Notes: generated by a model from the sequence alone, not told the origin. A stretch of 64,000 bases of DNA from Ruminococcus sp. (GCA_017411835.1 JAFQPG010000002.1:186001-250000); one strand, 5' to 3'. Numbered from the stretch's first letter, positions 35,151-44,493 are shown. Numbers and translations: made by a program.

Positions 35151-35274
35151 AAAAAAGCCGTACCCCAACGGATACGGCAAAAAAGCATACTTGCACAGCA
35201 GTATGAAAATATCGTGTTTAGCCGTATCTTTCAGTCAGAGTAGTCTTTGTGTCAGATACATATATATCTTTTAC
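35151..35274 (-). ncRNA. Candidate attenuator/riboswitch leader of the hyd operon
   Basis: Minus-strand 5' leader of about 135 bases. Its 3' end is an intrinsic terminator: GCCGTATCC (35178-35170) pairs with GGGTACGGC (35165-35157) around GTTG, then TTTTTT (35156-35151), ending only 13 bases before the start codon. Its left arm GCCGTATC (35178-35171) is also perfectly complementary to GATACGGC (35228-35221), an antiterminator. That segment can instead close a helix with GTATCT (35259-35254 with 35229-35224). Helices at 35274-35248 and about 35204-35185 also form. I recognise no known riboswitch class. A short frame (MYLTQRLL, from 35261) could be a leader peptide. Confidence 0.6.
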
Positions 35275-35280
35275 ACTTTA

Positions 35281-35309
35281 ATTATACTATGTATATATGC
35301 ATAAATCAA
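35281..35309 (-). promoter_or_regulatory. Promoter of the hyd operon
   Basis: Minus strand TTGATT (35309-35304), 17 bases, TATAAT (35286-35281). The spacer contains TATGCATA (35303-35296), the octamer also found in the argG promoter. Confidence 0.75.
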
Positions 35310-35560
35310 GTGGATAAATACGGGATAATAGCGGTTTTTGTCATAAATTTTTGCATATAAAAGAGCATAATTAACCTCCATAATATGCAGTAAAAATGCA
35401 TATTTTAAATGTTTATGCACAAGCCTTTTGTTAAAATTACCATATTATAAGTATATAGCGTCAAAAACAAGGGTATTTTGAATAAATATGATAAAATCTA
35501 TTGACAAATATGCATAAAATATCTATAATATATGCATACTCAATAAAATTATTGCATATT
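35296..35560. promoter_or_regulatory. Cluster of TATGCA/TGCATA sites, probable ArgR-type operators
   Basis: The 441-bp gap between the hyd operon and argG holds no gene. It carries TATGCATA at 35296, 35509 and 35531, TGCATA at 35352 and 35553, a dyad TATGCA-7 bp-TGCATA (35384-35402) and TATGCA at 35414. Around the argG promoter the centres lie 22 and 21 bp apart (two helical turns), the spacing of paired ARG boxes. The core differs from the E. coli and Bacillus ARG box, so ArgR is an inference from position, spacing and gene context. Confidence 0.55.
35501..35529 (+). promoter_or_regulatory. Consensus promoter of argG
   Basis: TTGACA (35501-35506), 17 bases, TATAAT (35524-35529), perfect in both hexamers. 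TATGCATA lies in the spacer and again 2 bases after the -10. A perfect promoter under operator control suggests strong expression when arginine is low. Confidence 0.88.
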
Positions 35561-35579
35561 TATTCACGGAGGCGTTACT

Positions 35580-36794
35580 ATGAACAAAGAAAATATTAAA
35601 AAGGTTGTACTCGCTTATTCAGGCGGACTTGATACATCTATAATTATTCCATGGCTTAAAGAGAACTACAACAACTGCGAGGTTATCGCAGTATCCGGCA
35701 ACGTTGGTCAGGCTGACGAGTTAGAGGGCTTAGAGGAAAAGGCTATTGCGACAGGTGCTTCTAAGTGCTATATCTTAGACCACACAGACGAGTATGTAGA
35801 CGATTTCATCATCCCTACAATGAAAGCAGGCGCTGTATATGAAGACTATCTTCTCGGCACAAGCCACGCTCGCCCATGTATTGCTAAAGGTCTTGTAGAG
35901 GTTGCTCTTAAAGAGGGCGCTGACGCTATCGTTCATGGCTGTACAGGTAAGGGTAACGACCAGGTTCGTTTTGAGCTTGCTATCAAGCATTTTGCTCCTA
36001 ATATGCCGATTATCGCTCCTTGGCGTGAATGGGATATAAAGAGTCGTGAAGAGGAAATCGAGTATGCTGAAGCACACAACATTCCTTTAAAAATTAATCG
36101 CGAAACAAACTACTCAAAGGACAAAAACCTCTGGCATTTATCCCACGAGGGTCTTGACCTTGAAGATACAGGCAACGAGCCACAGTACGAAAAAGAAGGC
36201 TTCTTGGAGATGGGCGTGTCCCCACTTCAGGCTCCTGATAAGCCAACTTATGTTGAACTTGAATTTGAACAAGGTATTCCGGTTGCTCTTGACGGCGAAA
36301 AAATGAGCGCAAAGAACATCATCTTAAAGCTCAACGAAATCGGTGGTGCAAACGGTATTGGTATTATCGACATCGTAGAAAACCGTTTAGTTGGTATGAA
36401 GTGTCGTGGCGTGTACGAAACACCGGGCGGTACTATCCTTTACAAAGCGCATAAGGTGCTCGAGTCAATCTGTCTTGATAAAATGACAATGCACGAAAAA
36501 GAAAGACTCTCAATCACATTTGCTGAGCTTTTATACAACGGCCAGTGGTTTACTCCACTTAGAGAAGCTCTTTCTGCTTTTGTTGACAAGACACAGGAGA
36601 GAGTTACAGGTAAGGTAAGACTCAAGCTCTACAAGGGTAATATGATTAACGCAGGTGTATGGAGTCCATACTCACTCTATTCCGAGGAAATCGCTACCTT
36701 TGGCGAGTCTGATTACGACCAGAGAGATTCAGCCGGCTTCATCAATCTGTTTGGTCTTCCAATCAAGGTTCAGGCACAAATCGACGGTAAATAA
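35580..36794 (+). CDS. argG: Argininosuccinate synthase
   Basis: Joins citrulline and aspartate with ATP to argininosuccinate. 404 residues. The PP-loop motif is [18 protein letters not shown] (12-29); other family segments are [13 protein letters not shown] and [20 protein letters not shown] precedes the start. It has its own promoter and is followed by a hairpin, so argG is separate from argHCJBDF. Confidence 0.97.
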   Translation: MNKENIKKVVLAYSGGLDTSIIIPWLKENYNNCEVIAVSGNVGQADELEGLEEKAIATGASKCYILDHTDEYVDDFIIPTMKAGAVYEDYLLGTSHARPCIAKGLVEVALKEGADAIVHGCTGKGNDQVRFELAIKHFAPNMPIIAPWREWDIKSREEEIEYAEAHNIPLKINRETNYSKDKNLWHLSHEGLDLEDTGNEPQYEKEGFLEMGVSPLQAPDKPTYVELEFEQGIPVALDGEKMSAKNIILKLNEIGGANGIGIIDIVENRLVGMKCRGVYETPGGTILYKAHKVLESICLDKMTMHEKERLSITFAELLYNGQWFTPLREALSAFVDKTQERVTGKVRLKLYKGNMINAGVWSPYSLYSEEIATFGESDYDQRDSAGFINLFGLPIKVQAQIDGK

Positions 36795-36808
36795 TTATAT
36801 GAAATATC

Positions 36809-36840
36809 TGTCCTGCACAATAAACTGTGCAGGACATTTA
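36809..36840 (+). terminator. Terminator-like hairpin after argG
   Basis: TGTCCTGCACA (36809-36819) pairs perfectly with TGTGCAGGACA (36826-36836); only TTTAA follows, so termination may be partial. Confidence 0.6.
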
Positions 36841-36856
36841 ACATTTAAGAAAAATG

Positions 36857-36885
36857 TTGAAATAATCACAGTTTTATAGTAAAAT
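36857..36885 (+). promoter_or_regulatory. Promoter of argHCJBDF
   Basis: TTGAAA (36857-36862), 17 bases, TAAAAT (36880-36885), 38 bases before argH. Confidence 0.65.
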
Positions 36886-36923
36886 TAACTGGTTAACGAT
36901 TTTTAAGTTAGAAGGTAATAATT

Positions 36924-38294
36924 ATGGCAAAAATGTGGGCAGGCAGAACAAGTGGCGAAACCTCTAAAATCGCTGATGATTTTAACTCTTCAATCCGCTT
37001 TGACTGCAAAATGTACGAGCAGGATATCAAGGGCAGTATGGCGCATGCTATGATGCTTTCAAAACAGAATATCATTACTAAAGCAGATGCAGAAATTTTA
37101 TGCGAGGCTTTAGGACAGATTCTCGATGACATAAACAGCGGTGCACTCGAAATTGATATACAGGCAGAGGACATCCATATGTTTGTTGAGCAGGTGCTCA
37201 CACAAAGAGTCGGAGATGTCGGCAAAAAACTGCACACCGCACGAAGCCGTAACGACCAGGTCGCGCTTGACCTTAGAATGTATCTGCGTGACGAGTGCGA
37301 CGAAATAGTTGAGCTTACGCTAAGCCTTTTAAAAGCTATTTGCTCACAAGCTGAATCTAACAAAGAGACCATTATGCCGGGCTATACACATCTTCAGCGT
37401 GCACAGCCTGTTACCTTTGCGCATCATATAATGGCTTATGCGATGATGCTTTTAAGAGATATTGACAGAATAAAAGATTGCAGAAAGCGTATGAATGTAT
37501 CTCCTATCGGCTGTTGTGCTCTTGCAGGTACTACGTACGACACAGACAGATATTTCGAAGCAGAAAAGTTAGGCTTTGATGAAATCGCTTTAAACTCATT
37601 AGACGGCGTATCCGACAGAGATTTCTGCGTTGAGCTTTTATCGGATATTGCAACACTTATGATGCACCTTTCCCGTTTTTCAGAGGAGCTGATTTTGTGG
37701 TCAAGCTGGGAGTTCAAATTTGTTGAGCTTTCTGACAGCTTTACAACAGGCTCATCAATTATGCCTCAGAAAAAGAACCCTGATATGGCAGAGCTCGTAA
37801 GAGGTAAAACCGCTCGTGTTTACGGCGATTTGATGGCAACACTTACTATGCTCAAAGGCTTGCCTCTTGCATACAACAAGGATATGCAGGAAGACAAAGA
37901 GAGCATCTTTGATGCCTGCGAAACAGTAAAAATGTGCTTAAAGGTTTTTGCTCCTATGATAGAGACCATGACCGTTAAGGCTGACAATATGAGAAAGGCT
38001 GCAAGCGAGGGCTTTATCAATGCTACTGACCTTGCTGACTATTTAGTTAAAAAGGGTATGCCTTTTAGAAGTGCTTACAAAATCTCGGGCAGCTTGGTTG
38101 CTTATTGCATCGAGAATAAGACTATTCTTGAAGACTTGCATTTAGAAAAATACAAAGAGTACTCAGAGCTTTTTGAAAACGATGTGTATGACGAAATCGA
38201 CCTTACAGCCTGTGTCAACAAGCGCATCAGCGTTGGCGGTACATCGGTTGAGTCGGTAAATATGCAGATTAAATATGTGAAAGAGAAAATCTGA
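36924..38294 (+). CDS. argH: Argininosuccinate lyase
   Basis: Splits argininosuccinate into arginine and fumarate, the last biosynthetic step. 456 residues, fumarase/aspartase superfamily. It starts MWAGRTSGETS-like after three residues; TARSRNDQVALDLR is near 107 and the superfamily signature GSSIMPQKKNPD near 277. First gene of a six-gene operon; argC begins one base after its stop. Confidence 0.97.
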   Translation: MAKMWAGRTSGETSKIADDFNSSIRFDCKMYEQDIKGSMAHAMMLSKQNIITKADAEILCEALGQILDDINSGALEIDIQAEDIHMFVEQVLTQRVGDVGKKLHTARSRNDQVALDLRMYLRDECDEIVELTLSLLKAICSQAESNKETIMPGYTHLQRAQPVTFAHHIMAYAMMLLRDIDRIKDCRKRMNVSPIGCCALAGTTYDTDRYFEAEKLGFDEIALNSLDGVSDRDFCVELLSDIATLMMHLSRFSEELILWSSWEFKFVELSDSFTTGSSIMPQKKNPDMAELVRGKTARVYGDLMATLTMLKGLPLAYNKDMQEDKESIFDACETVKMCLKVFAPMIETMTVKADNMRKAASEGFINATDLADYLVKKGMPFRSAYKISGSLVAYCIENKTILEDLHLEKYKEYSELFENDVYDEIDLTACVNKRISVGGTSVESVNMQIKYVKEKI

Positions 38295-38295
38295 T

Positions 38296-39216
38296 ATGAC
38301 AAAAGTTTTTATAGATGGTAGTGCGGGCACAACAGGACTTCGAATTTTCGACAGACTCAAAGACCGCAAGGATATTGAGCTTATTACCTTAAGCGATAAT
38401 TTAAGAAAAGACGTAAGTGCTCGACAGCACGCGCTCAACAACTGTGACGTAGCGTTTTTGTGCTTGCCTGATAAGGCTTCCATTGAGGCAGTAAGTCTTA
38501 TTGAAAACGACAAAACAGCAGTGATTGATACTTCAACTGCGCACAGGGTAGACCCTTTATGGACCTACGGTTTTGCAGAGCTTTTAGAGTCTTATGATGT
38601 AATCAGAAATTCAAAGAGAATTGCAAATCCGGGTTGTCACGCAAGCGGTTTCAACGCACTTGTTGCACCGCTTACAAAGCTCTCTCTACTTAAAAAAGAT
38701 GCAAACCTCTCCTGCTTTTCTTTGACAGGCTATTCGGGTGGCGGAAAGCAAATGATTGCACAGTATGAGCAAGGAAAAGACGCTTTGCTAACTGCGCCGA
38801 GAATGTACGGACTTACCCAGTCACACAAGCATATCCCTGAAATGGTGAAGGTGTGCGAGCTTAAAAACGCTCCTGCGTTTTGTCCGGTGGTGTCAAGCTA
38901 TTACGCAGGTATGCAGGTAACTGTGCCGATATTTAAAAGCGATTTAAACGGCACCTTAAAAGACATCAAAGACGCATACAGGTCCGTATATACGGGCAAG
39001 GTTGTTCACTTTGATGAATGTGCAGACGAAGATGGCTTTATGTCGGCAGGTGCTTTTAACTTAAAGGACGATATGCAGATTACGGTTTGCGGAAACGACG
39101 AGCGTATTTTGCTTGTATCACGCTTTGATAATTTAGGCAAGGGCGCTTCGGGCAGCGCTATTCAGAATATGAACATACTACTCGGTGTTGACGAGTGCAC
39201 AGGATTAAATATATAA
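38296..39216 (+). CDS. argC: N-acetyl-gamma-glutamyl-phosphate reductase (short type)
   Basis: NADPH-dependent reduction of N-acetylglutamyl phosphate to the semialdehyde. 306 residues, the shorter type-2 ArgC. The dinucleotide motif is IDGSAGTTGLRI (residues 6-17) and the catalytic Cys lies in NPGCHASGF (near 114). The next gene follows after 13 bases with AAAGGAT. Confidence 0.95.
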   Translation: MTKVFIDGSAGTTGLRIFDRLKDRKDIELITLSDNLRKDVSARQHALNNCDVAFLCLPDKASIEAVSLIENDKTAVIDTSTAHRVDPLWTYGFAELLESYDVIRNSKRIANPGCHASGFNALVAPLTKLSLLKKDANLSCFSLTGYSGGGKQMIAQYEQGKDALLTAPRMYGLTQSHKHIPEMVKVCELKNAPAFCPVVSSYYAGMQVTVPIFKSDLNGTLKDIKDAYRSVYTGKVVHFDECADEDGFMSAGAFNLKDDMQITVCGNDERILLVSRFDNLGKGASGSAIQNMNILLGVDECTGLNI

Positions 39217-39229
39217 AGGATAAAAGATT

Positions 39230-40444
39230 ATGAAGAAAATTTCTGGCGGTGTGTGTGCGGCACAGGGCTTTAAAGCCTCAGGCGTGCACTGCGGTATCCG
39301 CAAAAATCAGAGCAAAAAAGACCTTGCATTGATTGTAAGTGAAAAAAGGGCTGTCACAGCCTGCGTATATACTAAGAATTTAGTAAAAGGCGCACCGCTT
39401 ACAGTCACTAAGGAGAATATATCTGACGGCTATGCGCAGGCGGTTATCTGTAACTCGGGTAATGCAAATACCTGTAACGCAAACGGCGTTGAAATTGCAC
39501 AAAAGATGTGCAGTTTAGTTGAAAAAACAGTCGGCATTAAAGCAAGTGATGTGGTCGTTGCATCAACCGGTGTTATTGGTCAGCCACTTTGCATTGACCC
39601 GATTAAAAATTCTATTGATAATCTTGCTTCTTTGTTGAGCGTTGACGGTTCATTTGATTGCGCAAGTGCGATTATGACCACCGACACAACTGCAAAGGAA
39701 ATCGCAGTAGAGTTTGAAATAGACGGCAAAGTTTGTCGTATGGGCGGTATTGCTAAAGGCTCCGGTATGATTCACCCTGATATGGCAACTATGCTCGTGT
39801 TTATCACAAGCGATGTCAGCATTTCCAAAGAGATGCTACAAAAAGCTTTGTCCAGCGATGTTGATGCAACTTTTAATATGCTGTCAATCGACGGAGACAC
39901 CTCAACTAACGATATGGTTACTGTTATGTGTAACGGAAAAGCTCAAAACACAGTCATCGATAGTGAGGGCGAGGCTTTTGATACATTTATGAAAGCGCTC
40001 AACACCATCACAGTTGCTTTGTGTCGTATGATTGCTGCTGATGGCGAGGGTGCCACAAAGATGCTTGAGTGCAACTGCACAGGTGCACAAAGCTTAGAGG
40101 TCGCAAGAACAGTTTCAAAAAGCGTTGTATGCTCAAGCTTGCTTAAAGCAGCTATGTTCGGCGCAGATGCTAACTGGGGACGAGTGCTGTGCGCAATCGG
40201 CTACAGCAAAGCGGACGTAGACGTAACAAAGGTGAGAGTAACCTTTAAATCAGCAAAAGGCGAAATACTCGTTTGCGAAAACGGAGCAGGCGTAGAATTT
40301 TCTGAAGAAAAGGCTAAAGAAATTCTGCTTGAAGATGAAATCGAAATTAACATCAGCGTAGGTGACGGAGAGTTTTCTTCAACAGCGTGGGGCTGTGACC
40401 TTACCTACGACTATGTAAAGATAAACGGTGACTACCGTACATAA
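39230..40444 (+). CDS. argJ: Bifunctional ornithine acetyltransferase/N-acetylglutamate synthase
   Basis: ArgJ recycles the acetyl group from N-acetylornithine to glutamate (cyclic pathway). 404 residues. The autocleavage site is GMIHPDMATMLVFI, with the Thr nucleophile near residue 187, so the protein should split into alpha and beta chains. The precursor begins GGVCAAQGFKASGVHCGIRK. ArgJ plus argB and argD without argA or argE indicates the cyclic route. Confidence 0.96.
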   Translation: MKKISGGVCAAQGFKASGVHCGIRKNQSKKDLALIVSEKRAVTACVYTKNLVKGAPLTVTKENISDGYAQAVICNSGNANTCNANGVEIAQKMCSLVEKTVGIKASDVVVASTGVIGQPLCIDPIKNSIDNLASLLSVDGSFDCASAIMTTDTTAKEIAVEFEIDGKVCRMGGIAKGSGMIHPDMATMLVFITSDVSISKEMLQKALSSDVDATFNMLSIDGDTSTNDMVTVMCNGKAQNTVIDSEGEAFDTFMKALNTITVALCRMIAADGEGATKMLECNCTGAQSLEVARTVSKSVVCSSLLKAAMFGADANWGRVLCAIGYSKADVDVTKVRVTFKSAKGEILVCENGAGVEFSEEKAKEILLEDEIEINISVGDGEFSSTAWGCDLTYDYVKINGDYRT

Positions 40445-40453
40445 GAGGTTGTT

Positions 40454-41326
40454 ATGAAAAAGATTAAATTATCTAACCCTGAAAGAGCACAGGTTTTAAC
40501 AGAAGCTTTGCCATACATCAAACGCTACAACGATAAAATTATTGTTGTAAAATACGGCGGTAATGCGATGGTTGACGACGAATTAAAACAGCAGGTTATG
40601 GAAGATTTAGTACTGCTGTGGCTTATCGGTATTAAGGTGGTGCTCGTACACGGCGGCGGTCCTGATATCGACGACATTATGTCAAAGCTTGGCAAAGAGC
40701 CTAAGTGGGTTGACGGCCTGCGTGTTACTGATAAAGAGACTGTAGACATCGTGCAGATGGTGCTTGCAGGTAAGGTTAACAAAACTCTTGTCAATATGCT
40801 TGAAGCAAAGGGTGGCAAGGCGATGGGTATTTCCGGTATGGACGGTATGCTCATTCAGGCCAAGATTAAAGACGAGCGTCTGGGCTATGTCGGAGAGATT
40901 ACAAATGTAAACATCAAGCCTGTTGAAGACTTGCTCAATAATGGCTACATTCCGGTTATCTCAACCATCGGTTGTGATAAAGACGGTAACGCATATAACA
41001 TCAACGGCGACACCGCGGCTGCTCATATCGCGGGCGCACTGTCGGCTGAGCGTCTTATTATGATGACTGATATCGAGGGCGTTTTGCGTGATAAAGACGA
41101 CCCGAATACTCTTATCACAGGTCTTACTGTTGAGCAGGCACAAAATCTCTATAAAGACGGCACAATCAAAGGCGGTATGATTCCAAAAATCGGATGTTGC
41201 ATTGAAGCTATATATAAGGGCGTGCAAAACGTTGTTATTATGGACGGACGAGTACCACATTCTATCCTTATGGAGTTGCTTACCGACGAGGGTGCAGGTA
41301 CTATGATCAGAGGCGATAAAAAATGA
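40454..41326 (+). CDS. argB: Acetylglutamate kinase
   Basis: Phosphorylates N-acetylglutamate, the usual arginine-inhibited step of the cyclic pathway. 290 residues, amino-acid kinase fold. Motifs: IIVVKYGGNAMVD (near 29), LVHGGGPDIDD (near 62) and NGDTAAAHIAGAL (near 184). An N-terminal helix of about 20 residues precedes the core, as in arginine-sensitive hexameric enzymes. The stop overlaps the argD start (ATGA). Confidence 0.96.
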   Translation: MKKIKLSNPERAQVLTEALPYIKRYNDKIIVVKYGGNAMVDDELKQQVMEDLVLLWLIGIKVVLVHGGGPDIDDIMSKLGKEPKWVDGLRVTDKETVDIVQMVLAGKVNKTLVNMLEAKGGKAMGISGMDGMLIQAKIKDERLGYVGEITNVNIKPVEDLLNNGYIPVISTIGCDKDGNAYNINGDTAAAHIAGALSAERLIMMTDIEGVLRDKDDPNTLITGLTVEQAQNLYKDGTIKGGMIPKIGCCIEAIYKGVQNVVIMDGRVPHSILMELLTDEGAGTMIRGDKK

Positions 41327-42483
41327 GTATCAAAGAAATAGATAAAAAATATGTGCTTAATACCTATAACCGTTTTGACCTTTGTTTAGTAGAGGGTAAA
41401 GGCTCTCTTGTTAAAGATGAGAACGGCAAGGAGTACATTGATTTAACAACAGGTATCGGCGTAACTGCGTTTGGTATTGCAGACGAAAAATGGGTAGAGG
41501 CTGTGACTTCTCAGCTTAATACTCTGCAGCACGTATCAAATTTATACTACACCTCTCCTTGTGCTAAATTAGCACAGCACATCTGTGAAAAAACAGATAT
41601 GTCAAAGGTGTTTTTCTCAAACTCGGGTGCAGAAGCAAACGAGTGTGCTTTTAAAGTTGCTCGTAAATATGCATCTGATAAAGGATACGACAGAGTTAAT
41701 ATCTTAACTCTTAAAAATAGCTTCCACGGCAGAACACTCGCAACCTTAAGTGCAACAGGACAAGAGCATTACCATGAGCTTTTTGCTCCGTTACCAGAAG
41801 GATTTGTGCACGCTAAAGCAAACGATATAGACGATGTAATTAAGGTAGCAACTCAAAACAATGTCTGTGCAATTATGCTTGAATGTGTGCAGGGCGAGGG
41901 CGGCGTTATTCGTCTTGATTCAGACTTTGTAAAAGCAATAGACAGCTTTGCAAAAGCAAATGACATTTTGCTTATTGTTGACGAAGTGCAGACAGGTAAC
42001 GGCAGAACAGGCAAGCTGTACGCTTATATGAATTACGACATAAAACCTGATGTGTTTACTACTGCAAAGGGCTTAGGCGGGGGACTGCCAATTGGTGCTT
42101 GCGTAGTAGGAGAGAAAGCACAGAATGCTTTAGGCTTTGGCGACCATGGTTCAACCTACGGCGGCAACCCTGTGGCGTGTGCAGGAGCGTTGTCGGTATT
42201 AGAGCGTATCGACGAAAAGCTTTTAGAAGATGTCAGAAAAAAGAGCAAATATATTTTTGATACACTAAGTATTGCTGACGGTGTCGAGTCAGTTTCCGGT
42301 ATGGGACTGATGATTGGCATCAAAACTAAAAAGAACGTTTCGAATATTATAAAAGAATGTATGGAAAACGGCGTGCTTTGCCTTAGCGCAAAGGATAAGC
42401 TCAGGTTACTTCCTGCACTCAACATTGACTTTGATTTACTCAAAAAAGCAGTCGGCATTATCAAAGATGCCTGCAAAATTTAG
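41323..42483 (+). CDS. argD: Acetylornithine aminotransferase
   Basis: PLP-dependent transfer of an amino group from glutamate to N-acetylglutamate semialdehyde. 386 residues, class III aminotransferase. Visible are FFSNSGAEANECAFKVAR (near 93), LLIVDEVQTGNGRTGKLYAY (near 215) and the PLP Lys in FTTAKGLGGGLPIGA (near 250). Four-base overlap with argB. Confidence 0.96.
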   Translation: MSIKEIDKKYVLNTYNRFDLCLVEGKGSLVKDENGKEYIDLTTGIGVTAFGIADEKWVEAVTSQLNTLQHVSNLYYTSPCAKLAQHICEKTDMSKVFFSNSGAEANECAFKVARKYASDKGYDRVNILTLKNSFHGRTLATLSATGQEHYHELFAPLPEGFVHAKANDIDDVIKVATQNNVCAIMLECVQGEGGVIRLDSDFVKAIDSFAKANDILLIVDEVQTGNGRTGKLYAYMNYDIKPDVFTTAKGLGGGLPIGACVVGEKAQNALGFGDHGSTYGGNPVACAGALSVLERIDEKLLEDVRKKSKYIFDTLSIADGVESVSGMGLMIGIKTKKNVSNIIKECMENGVLCLSAKDKLRLLPALNIDFDLLKKAVGIIKDACKI

Positions 42484-42492
42484 GAGGACATT

Positions 42493-43479
42493 ATGTCATT
42501 GAAAAATAAAGACTTTTTAAAGCTACTCGATTTAACAACTGACGAGATTAACTATCTGCTTGATTTATCAGCAGACTTAAAAGCAAAGAAAAAAGCAGGT
42601 ATCGCTCACCGTTTATGCGAGGGCAAAAGTATTGCGTTGATTTTTGAAAAGACTTCAACCAGAACTCGTTGTGCGTTTGAAGTAGCGGCTGCTGATTTAG
42701 GTATGCACCCTACTTACCTTGACCCTTCGGGCTCGCAGATAGGCAAAAAAGAGTCTATTGCCGATACCGCAAGAGTGCTTTCTCGTATGTACGATGCGAT
42801 TGAGTATCGTGGCTTTGGTCAGGAGATTGTCGAAGATTTAGCAAAATATAGCGATGTACCTGTATATAACGGCTTAACAAACGAATTTCACCCTACTCAG
42901 ATTCTCGCAGACTTTCTGACTATCAAAGAGCATTGCGGTGATTTAGCAGGCAAAAAGCTTGTTTATATGGGTGATGCTAGATACAATATGGGCAACTCGC
43001 TTATGGTAGGCTGTGCAAAGATGGGTATGCATTTTGTCGCTTGTGCACCTAAAAAGTATTTCCCGAATGAAGAGCTTATTAATGAGTGTAAGGCTGTTGC
43101 AGAAGCTACCGGCGCTACACTTGAGTTTATTGAAGACCCAATAAAAGCTACTAAGGGTGCAGATGTTATCTATACAGACGTGTGGGTGTCTATGGGCGAG
43201 CCTGATGAGGTTTGGGAAGAGCGTATCAAAGAGCTGTCCCCATATCAGGTAAACACCGCTCTTATGGAAAACGCCGGAGAAAACTGTAAGTTTATGCATT
43301 GCTTACCTGCTTTCCACGACCTCAATACAAAAATCGGTAAAGAGATTTTTGATAAGTTTGGTATCACCTGTATGGAGGTAACAGACGAGGTGTTCGAAAG
43401 CAAGCAGTCGATTGTTTTTGACGAGGCTGAAAACCGTATGCATACGATAAAGGCTGTAATCGCCGCAACATTAGGATAA
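42493..43479 (+). CDS. argF: Ornithine carbamoyltransferase
   Basis: Makes citrulline from ornithine and carbamoyl phosphate. 328 residues. The carbamoyl-phosphate motif is [12 protein letters not shown] (near 52), ornithine-binding segments include [13 protein letters not shown] (near 133), and HCLPAFHD (near 272) carries the catalytic Cys. Position at the end of the arg operon indicates the biosynthetic enzyme; the ArcB-type and the YgeW enzyme at 60.5 kb are different families. GGAGG precedes the start. Confidence 0.96.
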   Translation: MSLKNKDFLKLLDLTTDEINYLLDLSADLKAKKKAGIAHRLCEGKSIALIFEKTSTRTRCAFEVAAADLGMHPTYLDPSGSQIGKKESIADTARVLSRMYDAIEYRGFGQEIVEDLAKYSDVPVYNGLTNEFHPTQILADFLTIKEHCGDLAGKKLVYMGDARYNMGNSLMVGCAKMGMHFVACAPKKYFPNEELINECKAVAEATGATLEFIEDPIKATKGADVIYTDVWVSMGEPDEVWEERIKELSPYQVNTALMENAGENCKFMHCLPAFHDLNTKIGKEIFDKFGITCMEVTDEVFESKQSIVFDEAENRMHTIKAVIAATLG

Positions 43480-43484
43480 AAAAG

Positions 43485-43520
43485 TAATCCTCCGTAGGAA
43501 AAACTACGGAGGACTTTTTT
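43485..43520. terminator. Bidirectional terminator
   Basis: TCCTCCGTAG (43488-43497) pairs with CTACGGAGGA (43504-43513), T-runs on both sides. Shared by argF and the convergent hydrolase gene. Confidence 0.88.
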
Positions 43521-43525
43521 GTGTT

Positions 43526-44410
43526 TTAAATTACTTTATTTACAAAGTTTGTTATCACATTTTGGTATAATTCGGTTTGCTTATACATTCCGTTACCGTG
43601 ATCGCAACCCGGGAGAATGATTATTTCTGTATCTTTAGGGTTCACATTTTTAATGCTCGTGAACAATTCTTCTAAATTCTCTTTACTACCTGCGGATAAA
43701 AGTATTGGATATTTACTGTTTGATACAATATCCACCCTCTCAAAATCGTTTGCATCAACACCGAATTCTTTTTCAAAGCGCTCTATTGCATGTGAGGCTA
43801 TTTTTTCTGAATCCTTTTTGAATACTTCATTTGCTATGTTTTCGAACATCTTTTTAATGCTTACGCTTGGCGCATCAGCGATAATACCTTTGACATTTTT
43901 CATTTCTTTATCCGCTAAGTCTAAGGCTATTCCTCCGCCCATACTTAAGCCGTGTATGAATATACTGTCGTCTGGGTTCAGTTCGTTTACTTTTTTAACC
44001 CAGTTTAACATATCTTTATGCTCTAACGCTCCAAGTGATATGAACTTACCTTCACTTAAGCCGTGTGCTCTTTGATATGGAATCAGTACATTATATCCCA
44101 GCGATAAGTAAAATAGCCCTGGAAACGCCCATTCTCTTTCTGCGTGGCTTGTGTATCCGTGAACACAGATTACGGTGACATTACTGGCTTTATCACTTGG
44201 ATAATACACACCTTTTAATTTGAGATTATCGTTGCTGGTAATTTCGATAATCTCGTGCGCTGATTTTTGTATTTCTTTTAAAGAATTATGCACTGTGGTT
44301 ATGGTTTTATACCATGAGTCTGTTGGCTCAACCATTGCGTAAGCCTTGTCTATATCCGGTCTTTGCAATAATTTCGTGAACATTATATTTCCCTTTAACT
44401 TCTCGAACAT
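43526..44410 (-). CDS. Alpha/beta hydrolase
   Basis: Serine hydrolase of 294 residues. ICVHGYTSHAEREW carries the oxyanion-hole HG, GLSMGGGIAL the nucleophile Ser (near 154), and PGCDHGNG the catalytic His near the end. It resembles family S9/BAAT-like or YqkD-type hydrolases; the substrate is unknown. Two starts are plausible: ATG 44410 (after AAGGAGCGG) and an ATG ten codons in (after AAAGGGAAA). No signal peptide is clear. It is a stand-alone gene between bidirectional terminator and extended -10 promoter. Confidence 0.85.
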   Translation of the reverse strand: MFEKLKGNIMFTKLLQRPDIDKAYAMVEPTDSWYKTITTVHNSLKEIQKSAHEIIEITSNDNLKLKGVYYPSDKASNVTVICVHGYTSHAEREWAFPGLFYLSLGYNVLIPYQRAHGLSEGKFISLGALEHKDMLNWVKKVNELNPDDSIFIHGLSMGGGIALDLADKEMKNVKGIIADAPSVSIKKMFENIANEVFKKDSEKIASHAIERFEKEFGVDANDFERVDIVSNSKYPILLSAGSKENLEELFTSIKNVNPKDTEIIILPGCDHGNGMYKQTELYQNVITNFVNKVI

Positions 44411-44448
44411 TTAATACCGCTCCTTGAAATTTGAGTTTATCGAAAAGC

Positions 44449-44457
44449 ATTATAGCA
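44449..44457 (-). promoter_or_regulatory. Extended -10 of the hydrolase gene
   Basis: Minus strand TGCTATAAT (44457-44449): a perfect -10 preceded by TG. No good -35 is seen, as allowed for extended -10 promoters. Confidence 0.5.
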
Positions 44458-44493
44458 TAATATTAATGGAAATGCTACGTTTTTAGTTTTGTA

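Noticed and set aside
35139-35580. Known riboswitch classes (SAM-I, TPP, c-di-GMP, purine, THF, cobalamin) in the hyd leader
   Set aside because: None of the consensus core sequences I know for these classes could be found; left as unassigned.
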